This document shows, one piece after another, positions 1 through 6,987 of a stretch of 15,712 nucleotides of DNA. The DNA is from Alphaproteobacteria bacterium (GTDB lineage: Bacteria > Pseudomonadota > Alphaproteobacteria > Paracaedibacterales > CAIULA01). Within the stretch, counting starts at the first letter, position 1; every line of letters begins with the position of its first letter. The notes under the pieces are model-generated. The model did not search any database and was not told where the DNA came from. It worked only from the letters and a program-made list of their open reading frames with translations. The DNA lies in assembly GCA_019751935.1 (NCBI GenBank), contig JAIEMR010000173.1, positions 1-15,712 of the forward strand. The letters are read 5' to 3'. The position numbers and the translations under genes are program-made.

Positions 1-1119
1 TGAAGAACACTTTTGGGAATAAAATTCCTTAATTTTCTCGCAAACAAACTTTATATCCTCTTCCTTAAGACTAAGCGCAGAAGGGAGCCAAAAGGCTTCT
101 TTTGAAACTTCTGTTGCTACAGGAAACAAGGAATCATCCTGTTTATATGGATTTTGGCTATGAATGGGATACCAGAATTTTCTTGTCTCAATTCCTTCAT
201 TCGTCAAGAAATTTAAAAGATTGTCCCGATCTTTTGCGATCGCATCAACCCATAGAGGACTTTCTCCTTCTTCTGTAGCAAAAGGTAGCAAAGAAACTTC
301 CGTAACATCTTTTATCAATCTTTTATATGTTTGATACAAACGTTTTTGTTGAGCCAAACGTTCATTTAACTGTTCTAACTGCGCCAAACCTACCGAAGCC
401 TGAAGATCGGTAAACTTAAAATTATAGCCAATGGTATCGTGTATATCATTTGAACCTGTGCCACGATTTGGCCGACCATGATCACGTAAGGCCCTTATCT
501 TATAATAAGTCTCTTCATCCCCCACAACCACAACGCCTCCTTGACCTGTTGTCAAAAGTTTTGTAGCCGTAAAGGAAATACAACCCGCAAATCCATATGA
601 TCCCAGCGGTTTTCCATGAGAAATTGAACCAAAAGATTCAGCGGCATCTTCTATTAAAAATAATTTTTTTTCCTTACAAAGCTCAGCTAATTCAAGAATA
701 GACGCTCCTCTTCCACTCACATGAACAGGAATAACTGCCTTAGTTTTCTCCGTGATTGCTTCGCGAACCTTTTCCACATCTATGGTTAAGTTGTCTCTTC
801 TCACGTCAACAATAACCGGCGTAGCTCCTGCTAAAGACACAGCATGCGCTGTTGCAATAAAAGTAATATCTGGGATAATAACCTCATCACCATATCCAAC
901 GCCCGCTGCCTTTAAAGACAAACAAATCGCTGCAGTTCCGCTTGTAACGGCAACGGCATAAGGCATATGACAAATAGCGGCAACTTGTTTTTCAAATTCA
1001 ACTGTATAAACACCGTGATTTGGAAATTGACTATCTATTACTTTTGCCAGATTTTCTTTTTCTTTTTCGCCTAACTTTGGATGCCACCACGGAATTATTT
1101 TTTTCATACTCTTATTCAT
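1..1119 (-). CDS. DegT/DnrJ/EryC1/StrS family PLP-dependent sugar aminotransferase, 3' end outside window
   Basis: The frame reads open from ATG at 1119 to base 1 (373 codons, no stop), so the protein is nearly complete for a family of about 370-400 residues. Visible are the phosphate-binding TSGTAA (about 59-64), the EDAAES motif whose Asp158 should contact the pyridine nitrogen, and SFTATK with the Schiff-base Lys187 followed by TTGQGG. FKFTDLQASVG (about 234-244) is also typical. The family transfers an amino group from glutamate to a keto-sugar nucleotide, making amino-deoxy sugars for surface polysaccharide or glycoprotein glycans, or acts in related aminosugar pathways. A second in-frame ATG lies four codons downstream (1107). 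It is divergent from an acetyltransferase at 1198, a pairing that recalls aminotransferase/N-acetyltransferase modules of dideoxy-aminosugar synthesis. The exact sugar cannot be told from sequence. Confidence 0.93.
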   Translation of the reverse strand, partial: MNKSMKKIIPWWHPKLGEKEKENLAKVIDSQFPNHGVYTVEFEKQVAAICHMPYAVAVTSGTAAICLSLKAAGVGYGDEVIIPDITFIATAHAVSLAGATPVIVDVRRDNLTIDVEKVREAITEKTKAVIPVHVSGRGASILELAELCKEKKLFLIEDAAESFGSISHGKPLGSYGFAGCISFTATKLLTTGQGGVVVVGDEETYYKIRALRDHGRPNRGTGSNDIHDTIGYNFKFTDLQASVGLAQLEQLNERLAQQKRLYQTYKRLIKDVTEVSLLPFATEEGESPLWVDAIAKDRDNLLNFLTNEGIETRKFWYPIHSQNPYKQDDSLFPVATEVSKEAFWLPSALSLKEEDIKFVCEKIKEFYSQKCSS

Positions 1120-1197
1120 ATTGGATTAGGAACTCGTGACAATATATTATAAAGTTATGCCACTGGGAAAGAAAAATAAGTGAATGATAGATAAAAA
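1120..1197. promoter_or_regulatory. Divergent promoter region between aminotransferase and acetyltransferase genes
   Basis: This short AT-rich gap separates two divergent starts, so it must hold both promoters if neither gene is driven from elsewhere. On the plus strand TTGGAT (1121-1126) precedes TATATT (1143-1148, spacer 16) or TATTAT (1145-1150, spacer 18). On the minus strand 1151-1146 reads TATAAT, but no convincing -35 box was found. The overlapping -10-like boxes would make expression of the two genes mutually exclusive or co-regulated; this is inference. Confidence 0.35.
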
Positions 1198-1740
1198 ATG
1201 CCTAAAACTTCTATAGTCTCTCAAAACATCAGGATAAGACATCTTGTTCATTTTGAGATTGGAAATTACTCGATTGTTGATGACTTTTGCTATTTTTCAA
1301 CAAAGATTAAAATTGGGCAATTCTGCCATATTGCCCCTCATTGCACAATTGCCGGAGGAGTTATGCAAACTTTTTCATTGGGTGACTATAGTAGTCTTTC
1401 ATCGGGCTGCAAAGTTTACTGTACAACCAATGATTTTTCTGAAGGATTAGTAGCTTTGCTACCAAATTTTCTAGCTGATTTAGATCAGGAAAAGATTAGA
1501 GGAGATGTTATTTTTGGGAAGTATACAGGGGTTGGCACTAATTCAGTTATTATGCCCCAGAATTATATACCAGAAGGCGTTACCATAGGGGCTTTAAGCT
1601 TTGTTCCAAGCAATTTTAAATTCGAACCATGGATGGTTTATGCAGGCATTCCTATCAAAGCAGTAAAAAAGAGAAACAAAGATCTTGTTCTGAAAAGAGT
1701 TGACGAAATTGAGCAAAAAATGAGTCAGATAAGTGATTAA
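1198..1740 (+). CDS. Left-handed beta-helix (hexapeptide-repeat) O- or N-acetyltransferase
   Basis: A protein of 180 residues built of imperfect hexapeptide turns: IGNYSI/IGQFCHIAPHCTIAGG (about 21-54), LGDYSSLSSG (61-70), then VIFGKYTGVGTNSVIMP (104-120) and the following IPEGVTIG turn. The C-terminal YAGIPIKAVKKRNKD segment matches the GxPAKxIKxR closing motif of the CatB/NodL/WbbJ-like sugar acetyltransferase group. These are trimeric cytosolic enzymes using acetyl-CoA. The candidate catalytic His is one of His44 or His48. Start: an upstream GTG in the same frame hits a stop at once, so ATG 1198 is the only sensible start; the Shine-Dalgarno is weak. Next to a DegT aminotransferase it may acetylate an amino sugar, but the sugar and the O/N specificity cannot be read from the sequence. 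Confidence 0.85.
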   Translation: MPKTSIVSQNIRIRHLVHFEIGNYSIVDDFCYFSTKIKIGQFCHIAPHCTIAGGVMQTFSLGDYSSLSSGCKVYCTTNDFSEGLVALLPNFLADLDQEKIRGDVIFGKYTGVGTNSVIMPQNYIPEGVTIGALSFVPSNFKFEPWMVYAGIPIKAVKKRNKDLVLKRVDEIEQKMSQISD

Positions 1741-1780
1741 AAGTTCAGCTAAACAGAAAGACTGTTAAGATCCGAAAAAC

Positions 1781-2839
1781 TTAAGGTTTTAAAATAACTT
1801 CTTCAAGTTTCTCGTTTCTTAACCCCCAATCTTTGCCGTTTAGATAAAAAGGAGGATGTTTCTTTGCCCATCTGCGGGCTGGTTTTACAAAATTCTTTTC
1901 AAAAGAGTCAAACAAAGCACCAGCAGTATAGCTAAAAGTTCTTTTAGGGTAATTAAAGAAAATTCTAAAATTATTAACTGTCCTTGTAGTACATCCTTTC
2001 CTCATTAAATAATTTTCCAGCTTCCTTTGCCATGGCTTCCATATTTGCCGAATTGCTACAGCGGTTGTTTTGTTATGAAAAACTTTAAAAACTTTACATT
2101 TATTTGATAATATTTCTTGCTTAGCACCAACCCCATCAAGCGCGTGAATTACCAAACTGTCTATATCTAGCCCACCTATATCTTTTCCTTCTTTGTTTCC
2201 TCTAACTTTTTCTAGTAAATCTTTAGAAGTAAGATAAAAATCTCCGCATGCATTTGTATGCAAATCAGCAATCTCAAAGCTAGATTCTTGGACTAATTTT
2301 TTGTGATGAACTTTAACGTTTTTTTCACAATTTTCGAAAAAAACATTTCTACTTTCTTCAAAACACATTAAATCAGTCCTATTAACATCGTATCGATCGC
2401 ACCTATAAAAAGCATTCTCGTCTAGAGCTTGTTTTGAAATTATTTCAAAACAAGCATCCGTTAGAAACACATCAGATGCGATCGGTAAAATGAATTTTCC
2501 TTTGGCACGGCGGATACCAACATTAACTGCCCCCCCTGTAATGAAGGGCCTATGCTGCCAATATTTGTATTGCTGATGATAAGAAGATGGAACTCTAATT
2601 ATCCTGATTGATGTATAGGGACTGTCCACTTTTATAGAAATTGTTTCCGCCAAAGGGGGGCGATCTTCTGGGTAATTCCATTCGACAAGAATGATTTCAG
2701 ATGGAATCTTAAAATCCTTCAATTGCTGCAAAAGAAAATTTAAAGATGCATTATGCTTTTGTGCTCTATCCGGAATATAATCATCATTTCGCGCAAATCC
2801 GACAAAACTAAGATAGGGAGCAACGTTATTATTTTTCAT
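1781..2839 (-). CDS. Glycosyltransferase-like protein with GT-A fold features (GT2-like)
   Basis: Predicted length is 352 residues. The N-terminus (LSFVGFARNDDY, then SEIILVEWNYPEDRPPL at about 47-63) looks like the first beta-strands of a nucleotide-sugar-binding GT-A fold. NVGIRRAKGKFILPIASDVFLTD (about 106-128) matches the stretch before the metal-binding DxD equivalent; here the acidic motif is SDV (122-124). The C-terminal third is basic and aromatic with no clear membrane helix. GAGG lies five bases before the ATG on the minus strand (GAGGTAAAATG), supporting the start. It is convergent with the acetyltransferase, only 40 bp away, and probably belongs to the same surface-sugar locus. 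Donor and acceptor are unknown. I am fairly sure of the fold class and not of the family number. Confidence 0.7.
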   Translation of the reverse strand: MKNNNVAPYLSFVGFARNDDYIPDRAQKHNASLNFLLQQLKDFKIPSEIILVEWNYPEDRPPLAETISIKVDSPYTSIRIIRVPSSYHQQYKYWQHRPFITGGAVNVGIRRAKGKFILPIASDVFLTDACFEIISKQALDENAFYRCDRYDVNRTDLMCFEESRNVFFENCEKNVKVHHKKLVQESSFEIADLHTNACGDFYLTSKDLLEKVRGNKEGKDIGGLDIDSLVIHALDGVGAKQEILSNKCKVFKVFHNKTTAVAIRQIWKPWQRKLENYLMRKGCTTRTVNNFRIFFNYPKRTFSYTAGALFDSFEKNFVKPARRWAKKHPPFYLNGKDWGLRNEKLEEVILKP

Positions 2840-2994
2840 TTTACCTCAACGTACAAACTTCAAGAAAATATTAAAAAGACAGTCATCAAATTTTGTTGAA
2901 ACTATCTCATTTTTTTGGTGATTATACAATAAATTGAAATGTTGATATATACAATCAAGCACTTTGTCATCTTCCAACAACCTTTCACACAAAA

Positions 2995-3073
2995 TCCTCC
3001 AATCCCCTTCACCGCCTCTAACGCCGCATCAGCGTCTCTACCTTCGGCTTTTAATGTGAGGGTTGCGCCATGT
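2995..3073 (-). pseudogene. Fragment of a second HPr (ptsH) gene
   Basis: The minus-strand frame reads HGATLTLKAEGRDADAALEAVK, which is nearly the same as residues 61-82 of the intact HPr at 6207-6479 (HGATITLKAEGRDADAALAAVK). By eye the DNA of 3006-3072 matches 6233-6299 at 56 of 67 positions. The N-terminal two thirds, including the phosphorylatable His, are missing: similarity stops sharply at about 3072, where transaldolase sequence begins on the other strand. Downstream the frame runs on for about 25 unrelated codons to 2902. It is a remnant of a duplicated or horizontally acquired ptsH and cannot work in phosphotransfer. Confidence 0.75.
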
Positions 3074-3314
3074 TGGTATGCAATTGATTGAAGAAATTTG
3101 CATGATTTATGACAACTATTCTGACCTTGATACCGAGGTTCTAGCGGCATCAATCAGAAACCCTTTACATGTGATTGAGGCTGCCCAAGCCGGCGCCCAT
3201 GTTGAAACCATTCCGCCTAAGATTATCCATCAGCTTTTAAAGCACCCGTTAACTGACAGCGGCCTTGCAACTTTCGTCAAAGACTGGGAAAAGACTGGGC
3301 AGAAGATTATTTAG
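3073..3314 (+). pseudogene. C-terminal remnant of a transaldolase (fructose-6-phosphate aldolase/TalC-like)
   Basis: From GMQLIEEICMIYDNY onward the frame reads like the last third of the small transaldolase/FSA family: TEVLAASIRNPLHVIEAAQAGAHVETIPPKIIHQLLKHPLTDSGLATFVKDWEKTGQKI. The family is about 215 residues; only about 80 remain. The Schiff-base Lys and most of the barrel are absent, so the product could not catalyse dihydroxyacetone transfer. An ATG at 3063 is in frame, but it comes from the fused ptsH-like side and is probably accidental. The surviving part has no internal stop, so the truncation may be recent. An intact transaldolase may exist elsewhere in the genome. Confidence 0.8.
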
Positions 3315-3326
3315 TATAATAATCCC

Positions 3327-3411
3327 CGTCATCACGAAGCCCCGAAGGGGCTGTGGTGATCCAGTGGCTGTTTTTCTGGATGGCCACGCAACTTCGTTGC
3401 TCGCCATGACG
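3327..3411. repeat. 85-bp palindromic repeat element with three hairpins
   Basis: The element opens with CGTCAT and closes with ATGACG, a 6-bp terminal inverted repeat. Inside are three hairpins: AGCCCC-GAA-GGGGCT (3338-3352, perfect); GTGGTGATCCAG paired with CTGGATGGCCAC around an 11-base loop (about 3353-3387, two mismatches); and GCAAC-TTC-GTTGC (about 3388-3400, perfect). It is much richer in GC than its surroundings. This is the look of the dispersed short palindromic elements common in Rickettsiales and related alphaproteobacteria. It lies 12 bases after the transaldolase remnant. It may also end transcripts on either strand, but no T-run follows it. Exact internal ends are approximate to one or two bases. 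Confidence 0.75.
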
Positions 3412-3465
3412 AAAAATGTATAATCATTTTATGTCGGCTCACTATATTTTGACCAATAACCTTTA

Positions 3466-5121
3466 CTACACCTTCAAAGCAATTACCCTGTTATGAAATG
3501 GCTTTAAATTATTATCGTGGGTAATTGTAATGATCGTTGTATCTGGCAAAAACTCTGTCAGTGTTTCAAAAACCTCAAGCGCTTTTTCTTCATCAAGCGC
3601 TGCGGTTGGTTCATCCATCATCAGCCATTTTGGTTTATGCAGCAAAATACGGGCAATAGCCAAGCGCTGTTGCTCACCTTGAGATAATCTATTAATCCAA
3701 TCATCTTCGATCTCTAAAAACTCCTCCAGATATCCGAGCCCTGATCTTGAAAGTGCATCAAGAATCGCTTTATCTGCAAAAGGTTCTGGTGATGGATATG
3801 AAATAGCATTCCTAAGGTTACCTAAAGGAGCATAACAACGCTGCGGGCTAAAAAATATGTTATCTGTTGGCAGCATTACCTCGCCTTTTCCATAGGGCCA
3901 CAAACGCGCTAATAATCGCATTAAAGTGGTTTTGCCTAATCCACTTGGTCCTTTGATTAACACACGTTCGCCAGGCTTTATCTCTAAGTTAATCTGGTCA
4001 AGAATGACTCTATCATCAACAGTTTTTAAAGTGACATCTTTTAAAGCAATATCCCTACTCTCTTTATAGATAAATGGAGATTGTTGCGTTTTTAGCATAT
4101 TCAACATGCCACAAAATTGTTGTAATCGTTTTGATGCAGCCATCCACTGAGCAATGTTTTGGAAACTTAAAACAATTATTGATAATGAGTTTTGCAATTG
4201 ACGAAATGCACCACCAATTTGCATCAAAACTCCAAAGGTAATTGCACCGCTAAAAAGGCGAGGTGCAGCTGCAAGAATAGGCACAACAGTTGACGCATTC
4301 ATATAAAAATTCTGCATAAGATTAAGGTAGATTGTACATTTCAAAACCCTAAGCACGTTGTCCCAAATTGCTGAAAAACGTTGATTCAGACCTTTATGTT
4401 CCTGGACTCCTCCTTTATAAAAGGCTATCTCTTCGCGTCTTTCACGAACACGTACCAAGTGGTAACGAAAGTCAGCTTCGACCTTTTCTTGTTGGATATC
4501 TAATTTAATTAAAGGCTTACCAATTTTAATAGCAAGATAGGTACCAAAACCGGAATAAAGAAGAGCAATCCAAACAAGATAGGCGGGTATATTAAAATCA
4601 ATTCCCAAAAGCTTAAAAGCAATCGGCCCTGAAATACCTGCTAATATACCAATAAAAGCAATAACATTACCTATTTCTTGAATATAAGACAGAGCTAAAG
4701 TAATTGTAACATTTGTAAAAGTGTTTAAATCGTCGCTGATACGTTGATCAGGGTTATCGGGCGCATTTTGCAATAGCATTAAACTATAAAAGGATTGCTT
4801 ATCTATCCATTGATCTAAAAAGTGATACGTTGCCCAACGCCGCCACCTCAGTGAGTACCAGCGAACAATATAAGCAGAAGAACAATAAGCGATCACAGTT
4901 AAAGTTACAATCCAAGAGAAATCCCATAAAGCTTTTATGAACTTTGATTGATTTAATTGCTGCAAAGAATCATAGAATTCAACGTTCCATATATTTAAAA
5001 GAATATTGGCTATAATTGGAAAAATATTAAAAATCAAAGCTATCAAAAAGCCAAGCCAAGCAACAAGCTTTTCTTCGGACTTCCACCAGGGTTTAATAAG
5101 TTGGAAAAAGGTAATCGGCAT
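3466..5121 (-). CDS. YddA/BclA-like ABC transporter, fused permease and ATPase
   Basis: A 551-residue half-transporter: an N-terminal membrane domain of the SbmA/BacA-related ABC_membrane_2 type (several hydrophobic helices within about 22-330, with the family-like NIWNVEFYDSLQQ at about 43-55), and a C-terminal ATPase. Walker A is GPSGLGKT (391-398), the signature LSQGEQQ (about 479-485), and Walker B WLMMDEPTAALDE (about 499-511); the switch His is in THD near the end. It should act as an inner-membrane homodimer. Relatives are E. coli YddA, mycobacterial Rv1819c (cobalamin and hydrophilic solutes) and Bradyrhizobium BclA (host antimicrobial peptides). The substrate here is unknown; in a host-associated bacterium peptide uptake is an attractive idea but only inference. 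There is no good Shine-Dalgarno before the ATG. It is divergent from the lipoprotein gene. Confidence 0.88.
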   Translation of the reverse strand: MPITFFQLIKPWWKSEEKLVAWLGFLIALIFNIFPIIANILLNIWNVEFYDSLQQLNQSKFIKALWDFSWIVTLTVIAYCSSAYIVRWYSLRWRRWATYHFLDQWIDKQSFYSLMLLQNAPDNPDQRISDDLNTFTNVTITLALSYIQEIGNVIAFIGILAGISGPIAFKLLGIDFNIPAYLVWIALLYSGFGTYLAIKIGKPLIKLDIQQEKVEADFRYHLVRVRERREEIAFYKGGVQEHKGLNQRFSAIWDNVLRVLKCTIYLNLMQNFYMNASTVVPILAAAPRLFSGAITFGVLMQIGGAFRQLQNSLSIIVLSFQNIAQWMAASKRLQQFCGMLNMLKTQQSPFIYKESRDIALKDVTLKTVDDRVILDQINLEIKPGERVLIKGPSGLGKTTLMRLLARLWPYGKGEVMLPTDNIFFSPQRCYAPLGNLRNAISYPSPEPFADKAILDALSRSGLGYLEEFLEIEDDWINRLSQGEQQRLAIARILLHKPKWLMMDEPTAALDEEKALEVFETLTEFLPDTTIITITHDNNLKPFHNRVIALKV

Positions 5122-5179
5122 AATTTATTGCATTCACTACAGCATTTGTTTTGGTTATTTTAGCTGCTTTATACTTCAA

Positions 5180-5208
5180 ATTATAGAAATTTAAAATCAT
5201 TACCTAAA
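5180..5208 (-). promoter_or_regulatory. Candidate promoter of the YddA/BclA-like transporter gene
   Basis: Read on the minus strand, 5185-5180 is a perfect TATAAT, with TTTAGG (5208-5203) 17 bases upstream as a weak -35 box. It lies about 60 bp before the transporter start, in a 253-bp AT-rich divergent intergenic region, so chance matches are likely. Confidence 0.35.
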
Positions 5209-5302
5209 GAACTTTTCGCTCAAATTGAAGGCAAGATTTCTTTTGAATATTAAGGCAACATTTTTATGCCACAGAAAAAACTAAGAGGGAAATTTATTAT
5301 AG

Positions 5303-5332
5303 TTATTGAAATAAATATCAATTTAATATAGT
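5303..5332 (+). promoter_or_regulatory. Candidate promoter of the lipoprotein gene
   Basis: TATAGT at 5327-5332 is preceded by TTATTG (5303-5308, spacer 18) or TTGAAA (5306-5311, spacer 15). Either would start transcription about 35-40 bases before the ATG at 5375. The region is very AT-rich, so the support is modest. Confidence 0.35.
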
Positions 5333-5374
5333 ATCGCCTTCAAAGTCTTAGAAAAATAGAAAATAGAAAAAACC

Positions 5375-6094
5375 ATGATATTTAAAAATAGTTTTAGCTT
5401 CTTATTAATCGCATGTTTTCTTGCCGGATGTGCCGTTAATCGTGAAAATCAGCCAATCAATAACCAAATATTTAATAGGCCTTCAACAATAGCAATTGCT
5501 CAACTTTCCGGTTTAGAAGAGCCGCATTATTATAATGCAGGAAGTCAGGGCTTATTGGATTTTGCTGTCACTGCTATGATGACAGATTCAATTACTAAAA
5601 GAATCCAAGAAATCAATGCCAAGTCCATAGTTAACGAGCATTACTATAATGTTTTCAAAAAGTCTTTTGAAAACAAATCTTTTGGAGTAAGAATAGTACC
5701 TTATGTACTAGATAAAAAAGATCTTGAATGTTTCCACAAAAATGAAGAAATATTTGCGCCTTATGATCTGATGTTCTTAAGAATTAAATATAACGCTGAA
5801 TACGCGTTAATCCTTGACCCTCAAATTTTTGGTTTGAAGCGTAGTTACCATGGCTTCATTCCTGTCAGTGAACCTTATGGATATGCAGATATTAAGTTCT
5901 ATATTATTAATTTGACTGATAATACAATCGTTGGTCACTACAATGGTAGATCTGAGATATCTGTACCGGCGGAATGGGATACAGCCCCTGAGTATCCGGA
6001 ATTAGTAAGAGCTGCAACAGATGCTCTTACTAAGGTAATAAAGGATGCACACCGTTACTTTTTTGAAAACAAAGCAAATTTTTTAATCAGATAA
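5375..6094 (+). CDS. Lipoprotein of unknown function
   Basis: I do not recognise this 239-residue protein. It begins with a lipoprotein signal: a Lys, a hydrophobic stretch, and lipobox LAGC with the acylated Cys at residue 19. The residues after Cys (AVNREN) lack an Asp at +2, so outer-membrane sorting by Lol is plausible. The mature part contains a run like IAIAQLSGLEEPHYYNAGSQGLLDFAVTAMM, several short charged segments, and beta-rich stretches (YALILDPQIFG, ADIKFYIINLTDNTIVG). It ends with a helical segment carrying many aromatic residues. There is no Shine-Dalgarno of note, and no repeats or extra membrane helix. It stands alone between a divergent transporter and a convergent PTS pair, so context gives no function. 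Confidence 0.75.
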   Translation: MIFKNSFSFLLIACFLAGCAVNRENQPINNQIFNRPSTIAIAQLSGLEEPHYYNAGSQGLLDFAVTAMMTDSITKRIQEINAKSIVNEHYYNVFKKSFENKSFGVRIVPYVLDKKDLECFHKNEEIFAPYDLMFLRIKYNAEYALILDPQIFGLKRSYHGFIPVSEPYGYADIKFYIINLTDNTIVGHYNGRSEISVPAEWDTAPEYPELVRAATDALTKVIKDAHRYFFENKANFLIR

Positions 6095-6157
6095 AATTGA
6101 TTTTTACACTTAACTAATTGCGAGATATAGAAAATCATGGGAGAATGGTGAAGAAAA

Positions 6158-6180
6158 GAGCGAGATACTTTTTCTCGTTT
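6158..6180 (+). terminator. Possible intrinsic terminator between convergent lipoprotein and ptsH genes
   Basis: CGAGA (6161-6165) pairs with TCTCG (6173-6177) around a 7-base loop, extended by weaker A-T and G-T pairs on each side. On the plus strand it is followed by TTTCTTTGTT. It is placed where transcripts of the two convergent genes meet. The stem is short, so confidence is limited. Confidence 0.4.
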
Positions 6181-6206
6181 CTTTGTTAACTAGATTCAAT
6201 CTTTAA

Positions 6207-6479
6207 TCAAGACTTTTCCCTTCCCCACTCCTCCTTCACCGCTGCCAACGCAGCATCGGCATCTCTGCCTTCGGCTTTTAAGGTAATGGTAGCGCCATGG
6301 GGGATGCATAAAGAAAGTAAATCTAATAGCGAATCAATAACAAATTCTCGTTCTTGATAGTTTATCGAAACAGTAGCCTCAAATTTCTGAATACACTCAA
6401 TAATCTTCATGGATGGCCGCGCATGAAGCCCTTGTGGGTTAGAAATGACTAAGTTTATCTGACTTGTAAAAAAAGTCAT
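6207..6479 (-). CDS. ptsH: HPr phosphocarrier protein
   Basis: A 90-residue protein of normal HPr length. NPQGLHARPSM holds the active-site His19, which takes phosphate from enzyme I and passes it on; Arg21 and Pro22 are the usual partners. The regulatory-Ser region is present as DSLLDLL (Ser50 aligned with Ser46 of model HPr), so control by an HPr kinase is possible, but no hprK lies here. HGATITLKAEGRDADAALAAV is the typical C-terminal half. It follows the EIIA gene by nine bases in the same direction, so they are co-transcribed. With no EIIB, EIIC or EIID gene beside them, the pair most likely forms a signalling phosphorelay as in many alphaproteobacteria. A degraded second copy lies at about 2995-3073. 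Confidence 0.93.
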   Translation of the reverse strand: MTFFTSQINLVISNPQGLHARPSMKIIECIQKFEATVSINYQEREFVIDSLLDLLSLCIPHGATITLKAEGRDADAALAAVKEEWGREKS

Positions 6480-6488
6480 TATAAGAAA

Positions 6489-6914
6489 TTATGAAGCCTT
6501 AGCTTCTAAAGGATTTTGATTAGTGAGCAGACTAGAGGCTACATGGATATGCTTACGGGCTGCTTCTTGGGCCTGTTCAACAGCTTCACGAAGTGTAGAC
6601 TTCGACCTTAAAGATATTAATTTTAACAGCATTGGTAAATTAACTCCACCGATCACTTCTATATTTTCCAAGCCCAAAATAGAAAGCGCTAAGTTTGATG
6701 GTGTTCCGCCAAACAAATCCGTTAAAAGAATAACCCCCTTATTCTGATCAACTGCCTTAATAGCTTTTAAAATATTACTGCGCTGTTGATCCATATCATC
6801 ATCTGGTTTTATACAGATGACTTCTATATTTTGCTGGGGGCCTGCTATCAATTCCAAAGACAAAACAAACGATTTTGCAAGTTCCCCGTGAGTAATAATA
6901 ACAAGACCGATCAT
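6489..6914 (-). CDS. PTS EIIA component, mannose (EIIA-Man) family
   Basis: 141 residues, the length of a stand-alone EIIA-Man domain. MIGLVIITHGELAKS carries the phosphorylated His9 (THG motif), and GVILLTDLFGGTPSNLAL (about 60-77) is the second family hallmark with the DLFGGTP loop. GGVNLPMLLKL follows. The protein would accept phosphate from HPr. In alphaproteobacteria such a single-domain EIIA (often called manX or ptsM) works with HPr and HPr kinase in regulation and not in sugar uptake. AAGGAA seven bases before the ATG is a fair ribosome-binding site. It lies 73 bp downstream of lolD and just upstream of ptsH, all on the minus strand, so lolD-EIIA-ptsH could be one transcript. Confidence 0.9.
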   Translation of the reverse strand: MIGLVIITHGELAKSFVLSLELIAGPQQNIEVICIKPDDDMDQQRSNILKAIKAVDQNKGVILLTDLFGGTPSNLALSILGLENIEVIGGVNLPMLLKLISLRSKSTLREAVEQAQEAARKHIHVASSLLTNQNPLEAKAS

Positions 6915-6987
6915 TTAGTTTTCCTTTAAAGACCCCTTCGAGCCTCCAACATACAACGAAACTATCTAACAAGCAATTGTATTTAAA

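Larger units (their letters stand above)
2840..3465. other. Decay zone holding gene remnants and a palindromic repeat
   Basis: No intact gene fits here. The stretch contains a ptsH fragment on the minus strand (about 2995-3073), directly fused to a transaldolase C-terminal fragment on the plus strand (about 3073-3314), and then an 85-bp palindromic repeat (3327-3411). Bases 2840-2990 and 3412-3465 are AT-rich and I see nothing definite in them. Confidence 0.75.

Noticed and set aside
752..961. 69-codon open frame on the plus strand
   Set aside because: It is antisense to the conserved PLP-binding part of the DegT aminotransferase, which is strongly supported on the minus strand.
2902..3153. 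83-codon minus-strand frame as a real small gene
   Set aside because: Only about 22 codons match HPr and the His site is missing. The N-terminal codons are antisense to the transaldolase remnant and the C-terminal ones are unrelated, so it is a chance frame across a scar.
3327..3411. Clover-like fold considered as a tRNA gene
   Set aside because: The three hairpins give a clover outline, but there is no GTTCRA T-loop, no 7-base anticodon loop and no 7-bp acceptor stem. The terminal CGTCAT/ATGACG repeat fits a palindromic element better.
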